DNA from: Rhizobium sullae
Lineage (GTDB): Bacteria; Pseudomonadota; Alphaproteobacteria; Rhizobiales; Rhizobiaceae
Direction: 5' to 3'
NCBI RefSeq assembly: GCF_025200715.1
Contig: NZ_CP104143.1
Coordinates: 1,612,001 to 1,676,000 of the forward strand
Length of the DNA: 64,000 nucleotides
A program made the position numbers and the translations under genes. Positions 56,341 to 64,000 of this stretch are shown in pieces. The notes under the pieces were generated by a model that saw only the letters and a program-made list of their open reading frames with translations, ran no database searches and had not been told where the DNA came from. Within the stretch, counting starts at the first letter, position 1. Every line of letters starts with the position of its first letter.

Positions 56341-57540
56341 ATGGCCAAAACCGTATATGAACGCATTTCTGGTCTTTTCTTCGGCAAGTCCGAAACCCGC
56401 GCAACCGACGTGTCCGACCCCCTCGTGGCCTCTATCCTCGGCTATGCACCCACGGCAAGCGCAGCGCTCAACATGTCGACGGCTTCCCGCTGCATCAGCT
56501 TGATTACTGGCGCGTTTGCAAGCGCTGACGTCACTTTGTACCGGCAAGCCGCCGACGGCAGCCCTGAGCCGGCTGTCGGGCACGCTCTTTATGATCTGAT
56601 GCTGAATGGCACGGCGGATATGTCTGCTTATGAGCTGAAGTCTGCTCTCATGGAATCGCTGGCTTCCTACGGCGAGGCATTCGCGAAAGTCAGCTTCGAC
56701 AATCAAGGCAGGCTAACGAGTCTAGATCCGCTCGAATGGCAGAATGTCTCGGTCGAAAACCTTGGCAATGGCCGCCTGCAGTATCGCGTTGTTGACCTCT
56801 TGCGGAACAATGCCGTTACCGTCCATTCAAGCAACGATATCTTCCATGCCAAGTGGCGTCCGAAGAACCTGCGCGGCCGCTCGCCGCTTGCTCTGGCGGC
56901 TTTGTCCATGGGCATTGCCAGTGATTTCGAGAACGCCGTTGCTACCGATGCGCGTTCTGGCTTCAAGGCAGGCGGCATTCTGACAGCGCCGGGCGCTATT
57001 GCCAACGACACGGCCAAGCGTTTGAAAGCGACTTTCGAGTCCGGATACATGGGCGCGGCTGGCACTGGCAAGATCGCTGTTTTGGGCGACGGCCTCAAGT
57101 TCGACCGCATGGCGCTCAGCAATGCGGACAATGAAGTGCTCGAAAATCGCAGGCTCAATGCGTACCTTGTGGCGCAAGCATACGGCGTGCCGCCAGATGT
57201 TGCTGGCCTGCCTTTCCACAGCACGTGGTCATCGGCGAGCGAGGCTAACCGCCAGTTCGTGAACCTCGCGGCTGAAGTCTGGTCGCAATGCTTGTGCCAG
57301 CAGTTGTGCGCATTTGTGCTTGGCTCCCGTGAGCGAAAAACGCTCTATCTCGCGGCCAAGTGGGATTTGCTGATTTCCGGCTCATTGCAGGAGCGTTCGG
57401 CAGCCTACAACAGCCTCACGTCGGCCGGAATCATGACGCTCAACGAAGCGCGCCAGACCATGGATTTGAAGCCGCTCGAAAACGGAAATCAACTCCGCGT
57501 CCCGCTCAATACGGCGCCAGCTAAGGAGCCCGTCGCATGA
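56341..57540 (+). CDS. Phage portal protein (HK97 type)
   Basis: A 399-residue portal protein that forms the dodecameric DNA entry ring. NMSTASRCISLITGAFASADVTLYR near the start, WRPKNLRGRSPLALAALS in the middle and AYGVPPDVAGLP and EANRQFVNLAAEVW towards the end are typical of the HK97-type portal family. ATG 56341 follows the protease stop; the longer in-frame region upstream overlaps the protease and is an artefact. Its stop overlaps the next start (ATGA). Confidence 0.92.
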   Translation: MAKTVYERISGLFFGKSETRATDVSDPLVASILGYAPTASAALNMSTASRCISLITGAFASADVTLYRQAADGSPEPAVGHALYDLMLNGTADMSAYELKSALMESLASYGEAFAKVSFDNQGRLTSLDPLEWQNVSVENLGNGRLQYRVVDLLRNNAVTVHSSNDIFHAKWRPKNLRGRSPLALAALSMGIASDFENAVATDARSGFKAGGILTAPGAIANDTAKRLKATFESGYMGAAGTGKIAVLGDGLKFDRMALSNADNEVLENRRLNAYLVAQAYGVPPDVAGLPFHSTWSSASEANRQFVNLAAEVWSQCLCQQLCAFVLGSRERKTLYLAAKWDLLISGSLQERSAAYNSLTSAGIMTLNEARQTMDLKPLENGNQLRVPLNTAPAKEPVA

Positions 57541-57872
57541 GCCAACACATGACGTTCATCAACATGCGACGCTTCAAGGATGGAAAGCCGGGGTACGGCT
57601 ACGAAGTGAAGGCGCTTGTAGCTTTTGAGCTTCCGTACGGCATCATTATCCAAAATGCCCGGTTGACGTGGAAGGGAAGCACCGACGGCCAGTCCGGCTA
57701 CAGGCTCAGGCCGCCACAAAGCAAATTCCGCGCAGACGGATTCTATCCGCTCAACTGGAATTTCCAGAACCCGGAATTGCGACTGAAGGCTGCGGAGTTG
57801 GGTCGCGTTTTCGAACGGATGGAAGAGCGCGGCATCGACCTGCACAAGTTCGCGGAAACGGAGTTTGGATGA
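57537..57872 (+). CDS. Small protein of the head operon, possibly SpoVG-like
   Basis: A 111-residue protein that overlaps the portal gene by four bases and the head-closure gene by four bases. The core pattern (VKALVAFELPYGIIIQNARLT, then YRLRPP, then a helix PELRLKAAELGRVFERM) resembles the small beta-sheet-plus-helix layout of SpoVG-like nucleic-acid-binding proteins. This is a weak impression; no family is recognised with confidence. See also the gene at 58174. Confidence 0.5.
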   Translation: MSQHMTFINMRRFKDGKPGYGYEVKALVAFELPYGIIIQNARLTWKGSTDGQSGYRLRPPQSKFRADGFYPLNWNFQNPELRLKAAELGRVFERMEERGIDLHKFAETEFG

Positions 57873-58174
57873 CGGGCGGCGCGGGAGCACTTCGGGAGCG
57901 CGTCTTCCTTCAGAAGCAAGCGGGAGGCGGTGGTGGCAGCGTTGGTTTCAACGGAGCTTGGGAAACCAAGCTCTCCGCAGCCTGCCGAATCCAGCCCCTT
58001 CTAGGCGGCAAGACTTTGATCCTCACCATGCGAGGGCAACCGGCCCTTGATGCCGTCGACTCGACTTGGCGGGCTCGCAATGCCCGCTCTGGCACCGTTT
58101 ACAACATTCGCAGCGTCGAGCCTGACGAGTCCTATGATTTCTGGACCCTGCTCGCGGAATCCGGAGTCAACTGA
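57869..58174 (+). CDS. Phage head-closure / head-tail adaptor protein (SPP1 gp16-like)
   Basis: A 101-residue protein of the head-tail adaptor family. The typical opening RERVFLQKQAG, then GAWETKLSAACRI, and GTVYNIRSVEPDESYDFWTLLAE match the small beta-barrel joining proteins that close the portal and connect the tail. The element thus codes for a complete capsid-to-neck connection but has no tail genes. Both ends overlap the neighbouring genes (ATGA, TGATG). Confidence 0.85.
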   Translation: MTGGAGALRERVFLQKQAGGGGGSVGFNGAWETKLSAACRIQPLLGGKTLILTMRGQPALDAVDSTWRARNARSGTVYNIRSVEPDESYDFWTLLAESGVN

Positions 58175-58527
58175 TGTTCAATATCATCGCAGTTTATAAG
58201 CACGAAAAGAAGGTCAAGGTTATGGGCCACACTAGCGATCTCTGGCAGCTTGCCGTCGCTGAAGTGTTCTTCCCATCGCTGAGGCTCACGATGCGCAACG
58301 TCCGACTGGTGCAAAACAGGAAGACGAAGCGGCCGCTTGTTGCGCTCCCGTCGCTTCAGCGCGGCGGCCTGTCCACGCTTCAGATCGGGGATAAGGCCGT
58401 GCTTGAGGAAATGGCCCGGCAAATCGCGGAAGCGCTTCCCGATGCCCCGGAATACGAGGAGGCTGACGCTGAGAACACCGGGGAAATCATCGCAGTATTT
58501 CCCGACGGCAGCGAAGTGCGCAAATAA
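58174..58527 (+). CDS. Last small protein of the head operon, possibly SpoVG-like
   Basis: A 117-residue protein whose start overlaps the head-closure stop by one base. It contains AVAEVFFPSLRLTMRNVRLV, then PLVALPSLQ, then a helix (AVLEEMARQIAEALP). The order of a hydrophobic strand, an R-rich strand, a PLVALPS-type strand and a helix parallels the protein encoded at 57537, so the two may be distant relatives. The acidic C-terminus is flexible. It has no confident family. Confidence 0.5.
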   Translation: MFNIIAVYKHEKKVKVMGHTSDLWQLAVAEVFFPSLRLTMRNVRLVQNRKTKRPLVALPSLQRGGLSTLQIGDKAVLEEMARQIAEALPDAPEYEEADAENTGEIIAVFPDGSEVRK

Positions 58528-58615
58528 TAAAGACTCAGCCACGCTTACGCGTGGCGGCTCCCCGCATCCAAATCTTACGGGGCGGGGAGAAGGCGATATG
58601 CGGGGACCGCAAGTA

Positions 58616-58647
58616 GGGGCCTCAAGGCTGCCTCATGGCCCCTTTTT
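58616..58647 (+). terminator. Terminator after the head operon
   Basis: GGGGCC (58616-58621) and GGCCCC (58637-58642) with a 15-base loop, followed by T5. It should end the head operon transcript. Confidence 0.65.
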
Positions 58648-58947
58648 GCCTTCTTCGGGAGATAACGACCAAGAATCAGACTAGCGTGATCTTTTAATTA
58701 CCCTGTGAATTAGCCGAGAAAAACCGGCTACTTATCAACACTTGGGTGGTCCCAGGCGCGATTTCCCCCCTTGACTTCTCCTTGCATCAAGGTATGCGAA
58801 GACCAAAAAGATAAGCAATTGATATATAGGTATTTTTTACCGAAATTGATTCGAGTTTTCGTAAGATTTGCGTCTCAGTCAACAGGTTAGCTGTTGCAAC
58901 ACATTGCAAAAGCGTCTACTCAATTTGCGTATCCACAGCGGATACAC

Positions 58948-58975
58948 AAAAAAAGAGCCCCGCCTAAGCGGGGCT
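58948..58975 (-). terminator. Leftward intrinsic terminator near the right end
   Basis: AGCCCCGC (58956-58963), loop CTAA, GCGGGGCT (58968-58975), and on the minus strand a run of seven T's. No minus-strand gene is evident upstream, so it could end transcripts from the decayed frame or from the tRNA side. Confidence 0.75.
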
Positions 58976-59411
58976 AAGTTGACGCTACTTCGACTGGTTA
59001 GGCGATGAACGCGGGGGAACGCGGCCAACGTCGGCAATGGGCGCGAACTTGTTCCCATTGCCCCAGTCTGAAGCGCCAGTATCGGATAACCGACACGGGC
59101 CTACTAATTGAGCATACTATCCGCATGGGCTTTATCCTTTCTCGGATAAAGGCAAGGAGAGCTTGCCACCCCTTCGGTCACTTCCGCCGAAGCTAGAGTC
59201 CTCCCACAACAGTTTGGACTAGAAAGCTCCGAATCAGGCGAGCGCTAATGCGTATGCCACCTTGCTTATCTACAAGGTGCTGAAAACCTTGGCAAGTCGA
59301 GCATTGTTCATGATTTGTTTTTTTGCATTTATGCACATGGCTGGGGAAAACGAATAATCTCAGTTATGGCAATCGGCAAAAAACTAGAAAAAACATAATA
59401 AAATCAATACG

Positions 59412-59427
59412 GATGGCGGAAGAGGTG
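59412..59427 (+). repeat. attR-like 16-bp direct repeat
   Basis: GATGGCGGAAGAGGTG, identical to 49894-49909. Bases 59414-59427 are the 3' end of the tRNA-Ser gene, so integration kept the tRNA intact. Confidence 0.85.
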
Positions 59428-59503
59428 GGATTCGAACCCACGGTACGGTTTCCCGCACGCCGGTTTTCAAGACCGGTTCCTTAAACCACTCGGACACTCT
59501 TCC
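59414..59503 (-). tRNA. tRNA-Ser(UGA)
   Basis: A 90-base class II tRNA with a long variable arm. The acceptor stem pairs GGAAGAG with CTCTTCC; the anticodon loop CTTGAAA gives anticodon UGA (serine). GGTTCGAATCC is the T arm and the CCA end is encoded. Its 3' end doubles as the integration site of the neighbouring element. Confidence 0.95.
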
Positions 59504-59511
59504 TTGTGCGC

Positions 59512-59541
59512 CTTATGGCGCAAAGGGCATGGCCAATGCAA
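59512..59541 (-). promoter_or_regulatory. Probable promoter of tRNA-Ser
   Basis: On the minus strand, TTGCAT (59536-59541) and CATAAG (59512-59517) are separated by 18 bases and sit just ahead of the tRNA 5' end at 59503. Confidence 0.4.
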
Positions 59542-59775
59542 GGGTGGGGCGGAAAAATCTGCGGCCGGAAGACCGGCCGGTTAACGGTTGAGCGAAGCGC
59601 TGTTAGGATCCTGTAAACCATGATCATTAAAATTGTTGCTATCGCGAGGAAATCATTTCGTAAATTCGCCATGACTGTCGCCGAGTTAAAGTCTCGTTAG
59701 GTGAGTGGGCGTACGCAATATTGGCCCGTCATCGGGCAGTTGCTTAACCATACGATCTTGGGCGGCGTGGGACAT

Positions 59776-60861
59776 ATGAGACTGGAATACGGGGCGGCCT
59801 CTTTCGCAATGGGTACGCGGTGGCTGGCGCTGGCGCTGATGTGCGCCACCGTCACGGCTTGCGGTACGGCTTCGCAGGCGCCGAAAAAGCGCGCTCACGG
59901 CAAGGAATATTTCTCCGAAAAGGAATATGGCGTCAAAGCAAGCCCGCGCGTTGCCAGCGGCGCCAACATACCGAAGGGCGGCGGGCGCTACATCGTCGGC
60001 AACCCTTACGAGGTCAAGGGCAAGTGGTATTATCCCAAGGAAGACTTCGCCTATAGCAAAGTGGGCGTCGCATCGTGGTATGGCTCCGCATTTCACGGCC
60101 GGCTGACGGCAAACGGCGAAGTCTACGACCAGATGCACCTTTCCGCCGCGCATCCGACCTTCCCGCTGCCGAGCTATGCGCGTGTCACCAATCTCGAAAA
60201 CGGCTCGTCGGTGGTCGTGCGCGTCAACGACCGCGGCCCCTATCACGAAGGCCGCATCATCGACCTTTCCAACAAGACGGCGACCATGCTCGACCTGCAG
60301 CACAGCGGCACCGGCAAGGTGCGCGTGCAATATGTCGGCAAGGCGCGCATGGATGGGCACGACATGCCTTACCTGATGGCATCCTACGTGCCGAAGGGAA
60401 GCCGGGTTCCGGGCGTCAATCCGGGAGGGCAGATCGCAACCGGCGTGATGGTTGCGTCGAACAGCAAGAAGATCACCGGCGATCAACTGCAGAGCCTTGG
60501 CACGTTGACTGTCGATCAGTCTAAGGTGCCGGTGCCTATGTCCGCGACGGCCTACGGCGGCTCGACGCCAAGCGCGCGCTACAATGCGGCACCCGTGCCC
60601 ATGCCATCTCCGACCTTCGGCAATTCAGGACGGGCGTTCGAGCAGATGGTCGTGCTGCCGCAGATTGGACCCATTCCCTATGAGCGCCCTTACGGCTCCG
60701 GGCAGGGCGGTTCGCTCGCCATGGGCTACCAGGGCGGGGACGAGAAGACGGTGACCGTCGAGCTCGCCTTCGACGCCGTCATGGTCCGCAATGACGGTCT
60801 GACGCATGATTCGATCCTCGCCTCTTTCAAGCGCCAGCAGGCAAAACAGATCGCACCCTGA
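59776..60861 (+). CDS. rlpA: RlpA-like septal ring lytic transglycosylase lipoprotein
   Basis: A 361-residue lipoprotein. The signal sequence ends in a lipobox (CATVTAC before G), so the mature protein starts at Cys. The double-psi beta-barrel domain (about 90-190) has GVASWYGSAFHGRLTANGEVYDQ and VVVRVNDRGPYHEGRIIDLS, with the catalytic acidic residue region conserved. Unlike E. coli RlpA there is no clear C-terminal SPOR domain. ATG 59776 is chosen; ATG 59812 is an alternative. It precedes the carboxypeptidase-like gene, so both act on peptidoglycan. Confidence 0.88.
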   Translation: MRLEYGAASFAMGTRWLALALMCATVTACGTASQAPKKRAHGKEYFSEKEYGVKASPRVASGANIPKGGGRYIVGNPYEVKGKWYYPKEDFAYSKVGVASWYGSAFHGRLTANGEVYDQMHLSAAHPTFPLPSYARVTNLENGSSVVVRVNDRGPYHEGRIIDLSNKTATMLDLQHSGTGKVRVQYVGKARMDGHDMPYLMASYVPKGSRVPGVNPGGQIATGVMVASNSKKITGDQLQSLGTLTVDQSKVPVPMSATAYGGSTPSARYNAAPVPMPSPTFGNSGRAFEQMVVLPQIGPIPYERPYGSGQGGSLAMGYQGGDEKTVTVELAFDAVMVRNDGLTHDSILASFKRQQAKQIAP

Positions 60862-60933
60862 TTTGAAGCGATTGCGCGCGCCGCGCGCTGCCTCTAACGT
60901 CGAGAGTCGAACCTTCGATCCCATGGAGCCTCG

Positions 60934-62127
60934 ATGTTGAAGCGTCTGCTTCGTCTGTGTGCGTGCCTTCTGCCCTTCGCTTCGCAATCGAACGCTGCCG
61001 AAACCGCGCCCGCCGGCTTTGTGACCAAGGCCGCGCAGGCCTATATGATCGAGGCATCGACCGGAACGGTGCTGCTTGCGAAGAATGAGGAGCAGAGCTT
61101 CTCACCTGCCTCGCTGGCAAAGCTGATGACGATGGATCTGGTCTTCGGCTCACTGAAGAAGGGCGAGATCACGCTCGATACCGAATATCCGGTTTCCGAA
61201 TATGCCTGGCGCACGGGAGGCGCACCATCGCGGACGGCAACGATGTTCGCAGCGCTGAAATCCCATATTCGCGTCGAGGACTTGATCAAAGGCGTTGCCG
61301 TCCAGGGCGCGAACGACGGGTGCATCATCCTTGCGGAGGGCATGAGCGGCACCGAGGGCAATTTCGCTGCTGCAATGACGCGACGGGCGCAGACGCTCGA
61401 CATGCAGAAATCGATCTTTACTAACTCCACCGGCCTGCCGGACGGCAAAAGCAAGGTGTCCGCGCGTGACCTGGTGGCGCTCGCGGTCGATCTGCAGCAA
61501 TCCTACCCCGAATATTATCATTACTTCGCGCAGCCGGATTTCGAGTGGAACAAGATCTTCCAGCGCAACCGCAATCCCTTGCTGGGCTTAGGGCTTGGCG
61601 CCGACGGGCTGGCAACCGGCTTTGCCGAGGGCGAGGGATATTCGATCGTCGCCTCGGCGGAGCGTGACGGAAAGCGGCTCTTCCTGGCGCTCGGCGGCAT
61701 TGCTTCCGACAAGGAACGGACCGAGGAGGCAAAGCGCATCTTGGAATGGGGGCAGACCGCTTTCGAGGATCGTCAGTTGTTCGCGGACAAGGAAGTTGTC
61801 GGCGCGGCCAGCGTCTATGGCGGCCAGACCGGAAAAGTGGACCTCGTCGCGAAGGGGCCCGTCAGTGTCTACATTCCGGTCAGCAATCCTGACAGGCTCT
61901 CAGCGAGGATCGTCTATCGCTGGCCGCTGACGGCGCCCGTTGCTGCTGATGCCGAAGCGGGCACGCTGGTCATCTCGGCGGGCGGCCGCATATTGCGCGA
62001 AGTGCCGCTTTATACCGCACAAGGCGTCGCGCAGGGTTCGCTGACGAGCCGGGCGTTCGATGCGCTTCTGGAGCTCGGCGAATCGCTGCTCTTCTCATGG
62101 CTCTGGGACACGGCCGAACCCACCTGA
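60934..62127 (+). CDS. D-alanyl-D-alanine carboxypeptidase homologue with altered active site
   Basis: A 397-residue exported S11 penicillin-binding protein homologue (signal peptide about 1-21). SxxK is intact (SLAK, 60-63) but SxN is GAN (125-127) and KTG is ATG (227-229, in GADGLATGF). The KTG lysine and the SxN serine are nearly invariant in active enzymes. A C-terminal beta domain and a terminal amphipathic or membrane-anchoring helix follow. It lies upstream of tmk and holB, a conserved alphaproteobacterial order. It may be structural or have reduced activity; the intact paralogue is at 3377-4936. Confidence 0.85.
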   Translation: MLKRLLRLCACLLPFASQSNAAETAPAGFVTKAAQAYMIEASTGTVLLAKNEEQSFSPASLAKLMTMDLVFGSLKKGEITLDTEYPVSEYAWRTGGAPSRTATMFAALKSHIRVEDLIKGVAVQGANDGCIILAEGMSGTEGNFAAAMTRRAQTLDMQKSIFTNSTGLPDGKSKVSARDLVALAVDLQQSYPEYYHYFAQPDFEWNKIFQRNRNPLLGLGLGADGLATGFAEGEGYSIVASAERDGKRLFLALGGIASDKERTEEAKRILEWGQTAFEDRQLFADKEVVGAASVYGGQTGKVDLVAKGPVSVYIPVSNPDRLSARIVYRWPLTAPVAADAEAGTLVISAGGRILREVPLYTAQGVAQGSLTSRAFDALLELGESLLFSWLWDTAEPT

Positions 62128-62256
62128 TCGCCATATTCATTGCCTAAATTGCCGGGGAAGGAACGGAAGGTGTCCAGCCTGACGGTTTCGCTTGGCCCTG
62201 TCTTCGGATAGATAGGAAGAAAGCCCAGTGGCGCGGGCGCTGAAGAATGCGGGAAT

Positions 62257-62946
62257 GTGTCATTGTCATCCGGTACGGGATTGTTCGTTACGTTTGAAGG
62301 CGGGGAAGGGGCTGGGAAGTCCACGCAGATCCGCCGGCTGGCGGAAGCGCTGAGGGCGCGCGGCCATGAGGTTCTGCTGACGCGGGAACCCGGCGGCTCG
62401 CCCGGTGCCGAAGCCGTGCGCCATGTGTTGCTGTCCGGCGCCGCGGAGGCCTTCGGCACGCGCATGGAAGCCATTCTCTTTGCCGCGGCCCGCAATGATC
62501 ACGTCGAGGCGGTGATTCGCCCAGCGCTTCTTCAGAGCAAGATCGTGCTGTGCGACCGCTTCATGGATTCCTCGCGCGTCTATCAGGGCGTGACGGGCAA
62601 TCTCGAGGCGGATTTCATCGAGACGCTGCAGCGGATTGCCGTCAACGGCGTCGTGCCGGATTGCACGCTGATCCTCGACATTCCAGCAAGGCTTGGTCTG
62701 GAGCGAGTAAAGAAGCGCAGTGCGGCGACGGCCAGCGGACCGGACCGCTTCGAAAAGGACGAACTCGAAATCCACGAAAAACGCCGCGAAGCCTATCTCG
62801 ACATAGCCGCGCGCGAACCGGAACGGTGCCACGTCGTCAACGCGACGCAGGACGAAGAGGCAATTGCCGCGGAAATTCTCGCGATCGTCAACCAGCTTCT
62901 TGCACCCGTTGCCGCCGCGAAGATGCCGGAGGCCGCGCATGAGTGA
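62257..62946 (+). CDS. tmk: Thymidylate kinase
   Basis: A 229-residue kinase that phosphorylates dTMP. The P-loop [23 protein letters not shown] (with the DR(Y/H) family motif) and a LID region with [13 protein letters not shown] are in place. The start is GTG 62257. Its 3' end overlaps holB by eight bases. Confidence 0.94.
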   Translation: MSLSSGTGLFVTFEGGEGAGKSTQIRRLAEALRARGHEVLLTREPGGSPGAEAVRHVLLSGAAEAFGTRMEAILFAAARNDHVEAVIRPALLQSKIVLCDRFMDSSRVYQGVTGNLEADFIETLQRIAVNGVVPDCTLILDIPARLGLERVKKRSAATASGPDRFEKDELEIHEKRREAYLDIAAREPERCHVVNATQDEEAIAAEILAIVNQLLAPVAAAKMPEAAHE

Positions 62947-63964
62947 CGAGCGACCGGGACTTCTGGACGGCGCCATCTGGCCGGCCGAAAACACGAAACT
63001 CTTCGGGCATGACGGCGCACAAGCCTTTCTTTCGCAATCCTACCGCTCCGGCAAAGGCCATCACGCGGTCCTAATCGAGGGGCCGGAGGGGATCGGAAAG
63101 GCAACGCTGGCTTTTCGCTTTGCGAATTACGTTCTGTCGAATCCCGATCCGGCAATGGCGCCTACAGCGATCGGCGATCCCGACCCAGCCTCTTCCGTCA
63201 GCCGCCAGATCGCTTCAGGGGCGTCGCATAACCTGCTCTATCTTTCCCGTCCCGTCGACGAGAAGACAGGCAAGGTGAAGTCGGCGATCACGGTGGACGA
63301 GGTGCGGCGCGCCGGACGCTTCTTCTCGCAGACTTCCGGAACAGGCAACTGGCGCATCGTCATCATCGATCCGGCAGACGACATGAACCGCAACGCGGCA
63401 AACGCCATCCTGAAAATTCTCGAGGAGCCGCCGAAACGGGCGCTTTTCCTCGTGCTGTCGCATGCACCGGGCAAGCTTCTGCCGACGATCCGTTCCCGGT
63501 GTCTCCCGCTCAGGCTTTCGCCGCTGGATAATAGCGCTTTGGGTGCGGCGCTCGCCACTCTCGGCGTAAGCGGCAGCGATGCCTCGATGCTATCGGCGGC
63601 GAAGGGAAGCGTCGGGGAGGCATTGAAGCTTCTGAATTATGGGGGCGGCGAGATCATCGCGGCTTACAGCGAGGTCCTGTCGGCTCAAGGTCCGACGGCT
63701 CGAAAGGCGATGCATCGCCTGGCGGATGCCTTGTCCGGCAAGGATAGCGACACGGTCTTTGAGTTCTTCACGAGCTATGTCGGCGACGATCTCATGAGCC
63801 GGGCGCGCCAAGCGGCGCGGGTAGGGCAGCTTTCCGCCGCCGAACGGCTGGCACGGCTGCAATCCGATATCAACGAGCGGCTTGCCGTTTCCGACGCTTA
63901 CAATCTCGACCGCAAGCAGACGATCCTTAGTATTCTCGGCGATATCAAGCAGCCGGGGCCCTGA
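62939..63964 (+). CDS. holB: DNA polymerase III delta prime subunit
   Basis: A 341-residue clamp-loader subunit. An AAA+ fold is recognised from [28 protein letters not shown] (P-loop-like), [14 protein letters not shown] and [11 protein letters not shown] 62939 overlaps the tmk stop, consistent with the conserved tmk-holB operon. The gene is complete; the window ends 36 bases later, where the next gene (often metG) is out of view. Confidence 0.92.
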   Translation: MSDERPGLLDGAIWPAENTKLFGHDGAQAFLSQSYRSGKGHHAVLIEGPEGIGKATLAFRFANYVLSNPDPAMAPTAIGDPDPASSVSRQIASGASHNLLYLSRPVDEKTGKVKSAITVDEVRRAGRFFSQTSGTGNWRIVIIDPADDMNRNAANAILKILEEPPKRALFLVLSHAPGKLLPTIRSRCLPLRLSPLDNSALGAALATLGVSGSDASMLSAAKGSVGEALKLLNYGGGEIIAAYSEVLSAQGPTARKAMHRLADALSGKDSDTVFEFFTSYVGDDLMSRARQAARVGQLSAAERLARLQSDINERLAVSDAYNLDRKQTILSILGDIKQPGP

Positions 63965-64000
63965 TCAGCCTGTGAGCAGCTTCCACGCGACGATTACAAG

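Larger units (their letters stand above)
58528..59411. other. Gene-poor right end of the element
   Basis: About 880 bases between the head operon and the right att repeat, much of it A+T-rich. It holds a rightward terminator (58616-58647) and a leftward terminator (58948-58975). No convincing gene is present; a 38-codon leftward frame ending near 58980 lacks a start codon and looks like a remnant. Confidence 0.5.
49894..59427 (+). mobile_element. Integrated phage-satellite-like element in tRNA-Ser(UGA)
   Basis: About 9.5 kb between two copies of a 16-bp repeat derived from the tRNA-Ser 3' end. It contains a tyrosine integrase, AlpA-like protein, ATPase, two small unknown genes (one Cas2-like) and six head-module genes, but no recognisable terminase, tail, lysis or repressor gene. 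Capsid, protease, portal and head-closure genes form an overlapping operon. The integrase end is intact, the right end has an 886-base gene-poor stretch. It could be a capsid-encoding satellite or a reduced prophage. Confidence 0.8.

Noticed and set aside
58976..59100. Leftward open frame ending in GRVPPRSSPNQSK
   Set aside because: It has about 38 codons after an in-frame stop and no ATG, GTG or TTG start in a sensible place; probably a decayed remnant or chance.

Overview
The window reads as chromosomal DNA of a Rhizobium-group alphaproteobacterium. The support is the high G+C coding sequence with strong third-position bias, typical alphaproteobacterial neighbourhoods (ppiD-trpD-trpC-moaC-moeA, tpiA-secG-pyrG, dacA-tmk-holB), and many families common in rhizobia (DUF1489, DUF2336, PF07310 PAS, transglutaminase-like cysteine peptidase, FecR plus CHASE2 cyclase). 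The species cannot be fixed from sequence reading alone.

Bases 1-46,000 are ordinary core or near-core genome. They hold a truncated DUF1624 membrane gene, DUF599, serine deaminase, a SPOR-tailed D,D-carboxypeptidase, a transglutaminase-like peptidase, proline iminopeptidase, PilZ, PAS and rhomboid genes, a CBS protein, patatin, hisI, folE, a NifU-like scaffold, yidD and thrS. These are followed by an acyltransferase, a nitroreductase/flavin reductase pair, DUF2336, AI-2E transporter, OsmC, parE, tpiA, secG and pyrG. Next come a divergent pair of citrate-synthase-like genes (one fused to a helix-turn-helix), a FecR/CHASE2-cyclase pair, a DbpA-like RNA helicase, a methyltransferase, the moeA-moaC-trpC-trpD-ppiD block, and two small membrane stress proteins.

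Bases 46,000-49,900 are a looser region: a putative small RNA or leader with a 39-codon ORF, an NmrA-type oxidoreductase divergent from an HxlR regulator, an apparently non-coding stretch, and an IS110-family transposase. The non-coding flanks of that transposase hold hairpins that could belong to a bridge RNA.

The most interesting region is 49,894-59,427. A 16-bp direct repeat (GATGGCGGAAGAGGTG) lies at both ends. The right copy contains the 3' end of a tRNA-Ser(UGA) gene, and the left copy lies just before a P4-type tyrosine integrase. The roughly 9.5 kb between them codes for integrase, an AlpA-like regulator, a RepA/KaiC-like ATPase, a small unknown protein, a solo Cas2-like (SinR-type) protein on the other strand, and then a compact head-gene operon: HK97 major capsid, prohead protease, portal, a small unknown, an SPP1 gp16-like head-closure protein and another small unknown. 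I recognise no terminase, tail, lysis or repressor gene. The layout fits a capsid-encoding phage satellite (like capsid-forming PICIs) or a reduced prophage. Two strong intrinsic terminators lie between the early genes and the capsid operon.

From 59,414 the core chromosome resumes: tRNA-Ser(UGA), an RlpA-type lipoprotein, a second S11 carboxypeptidase homologue whose SxN and KTG motifs are altered, tmk and holB.
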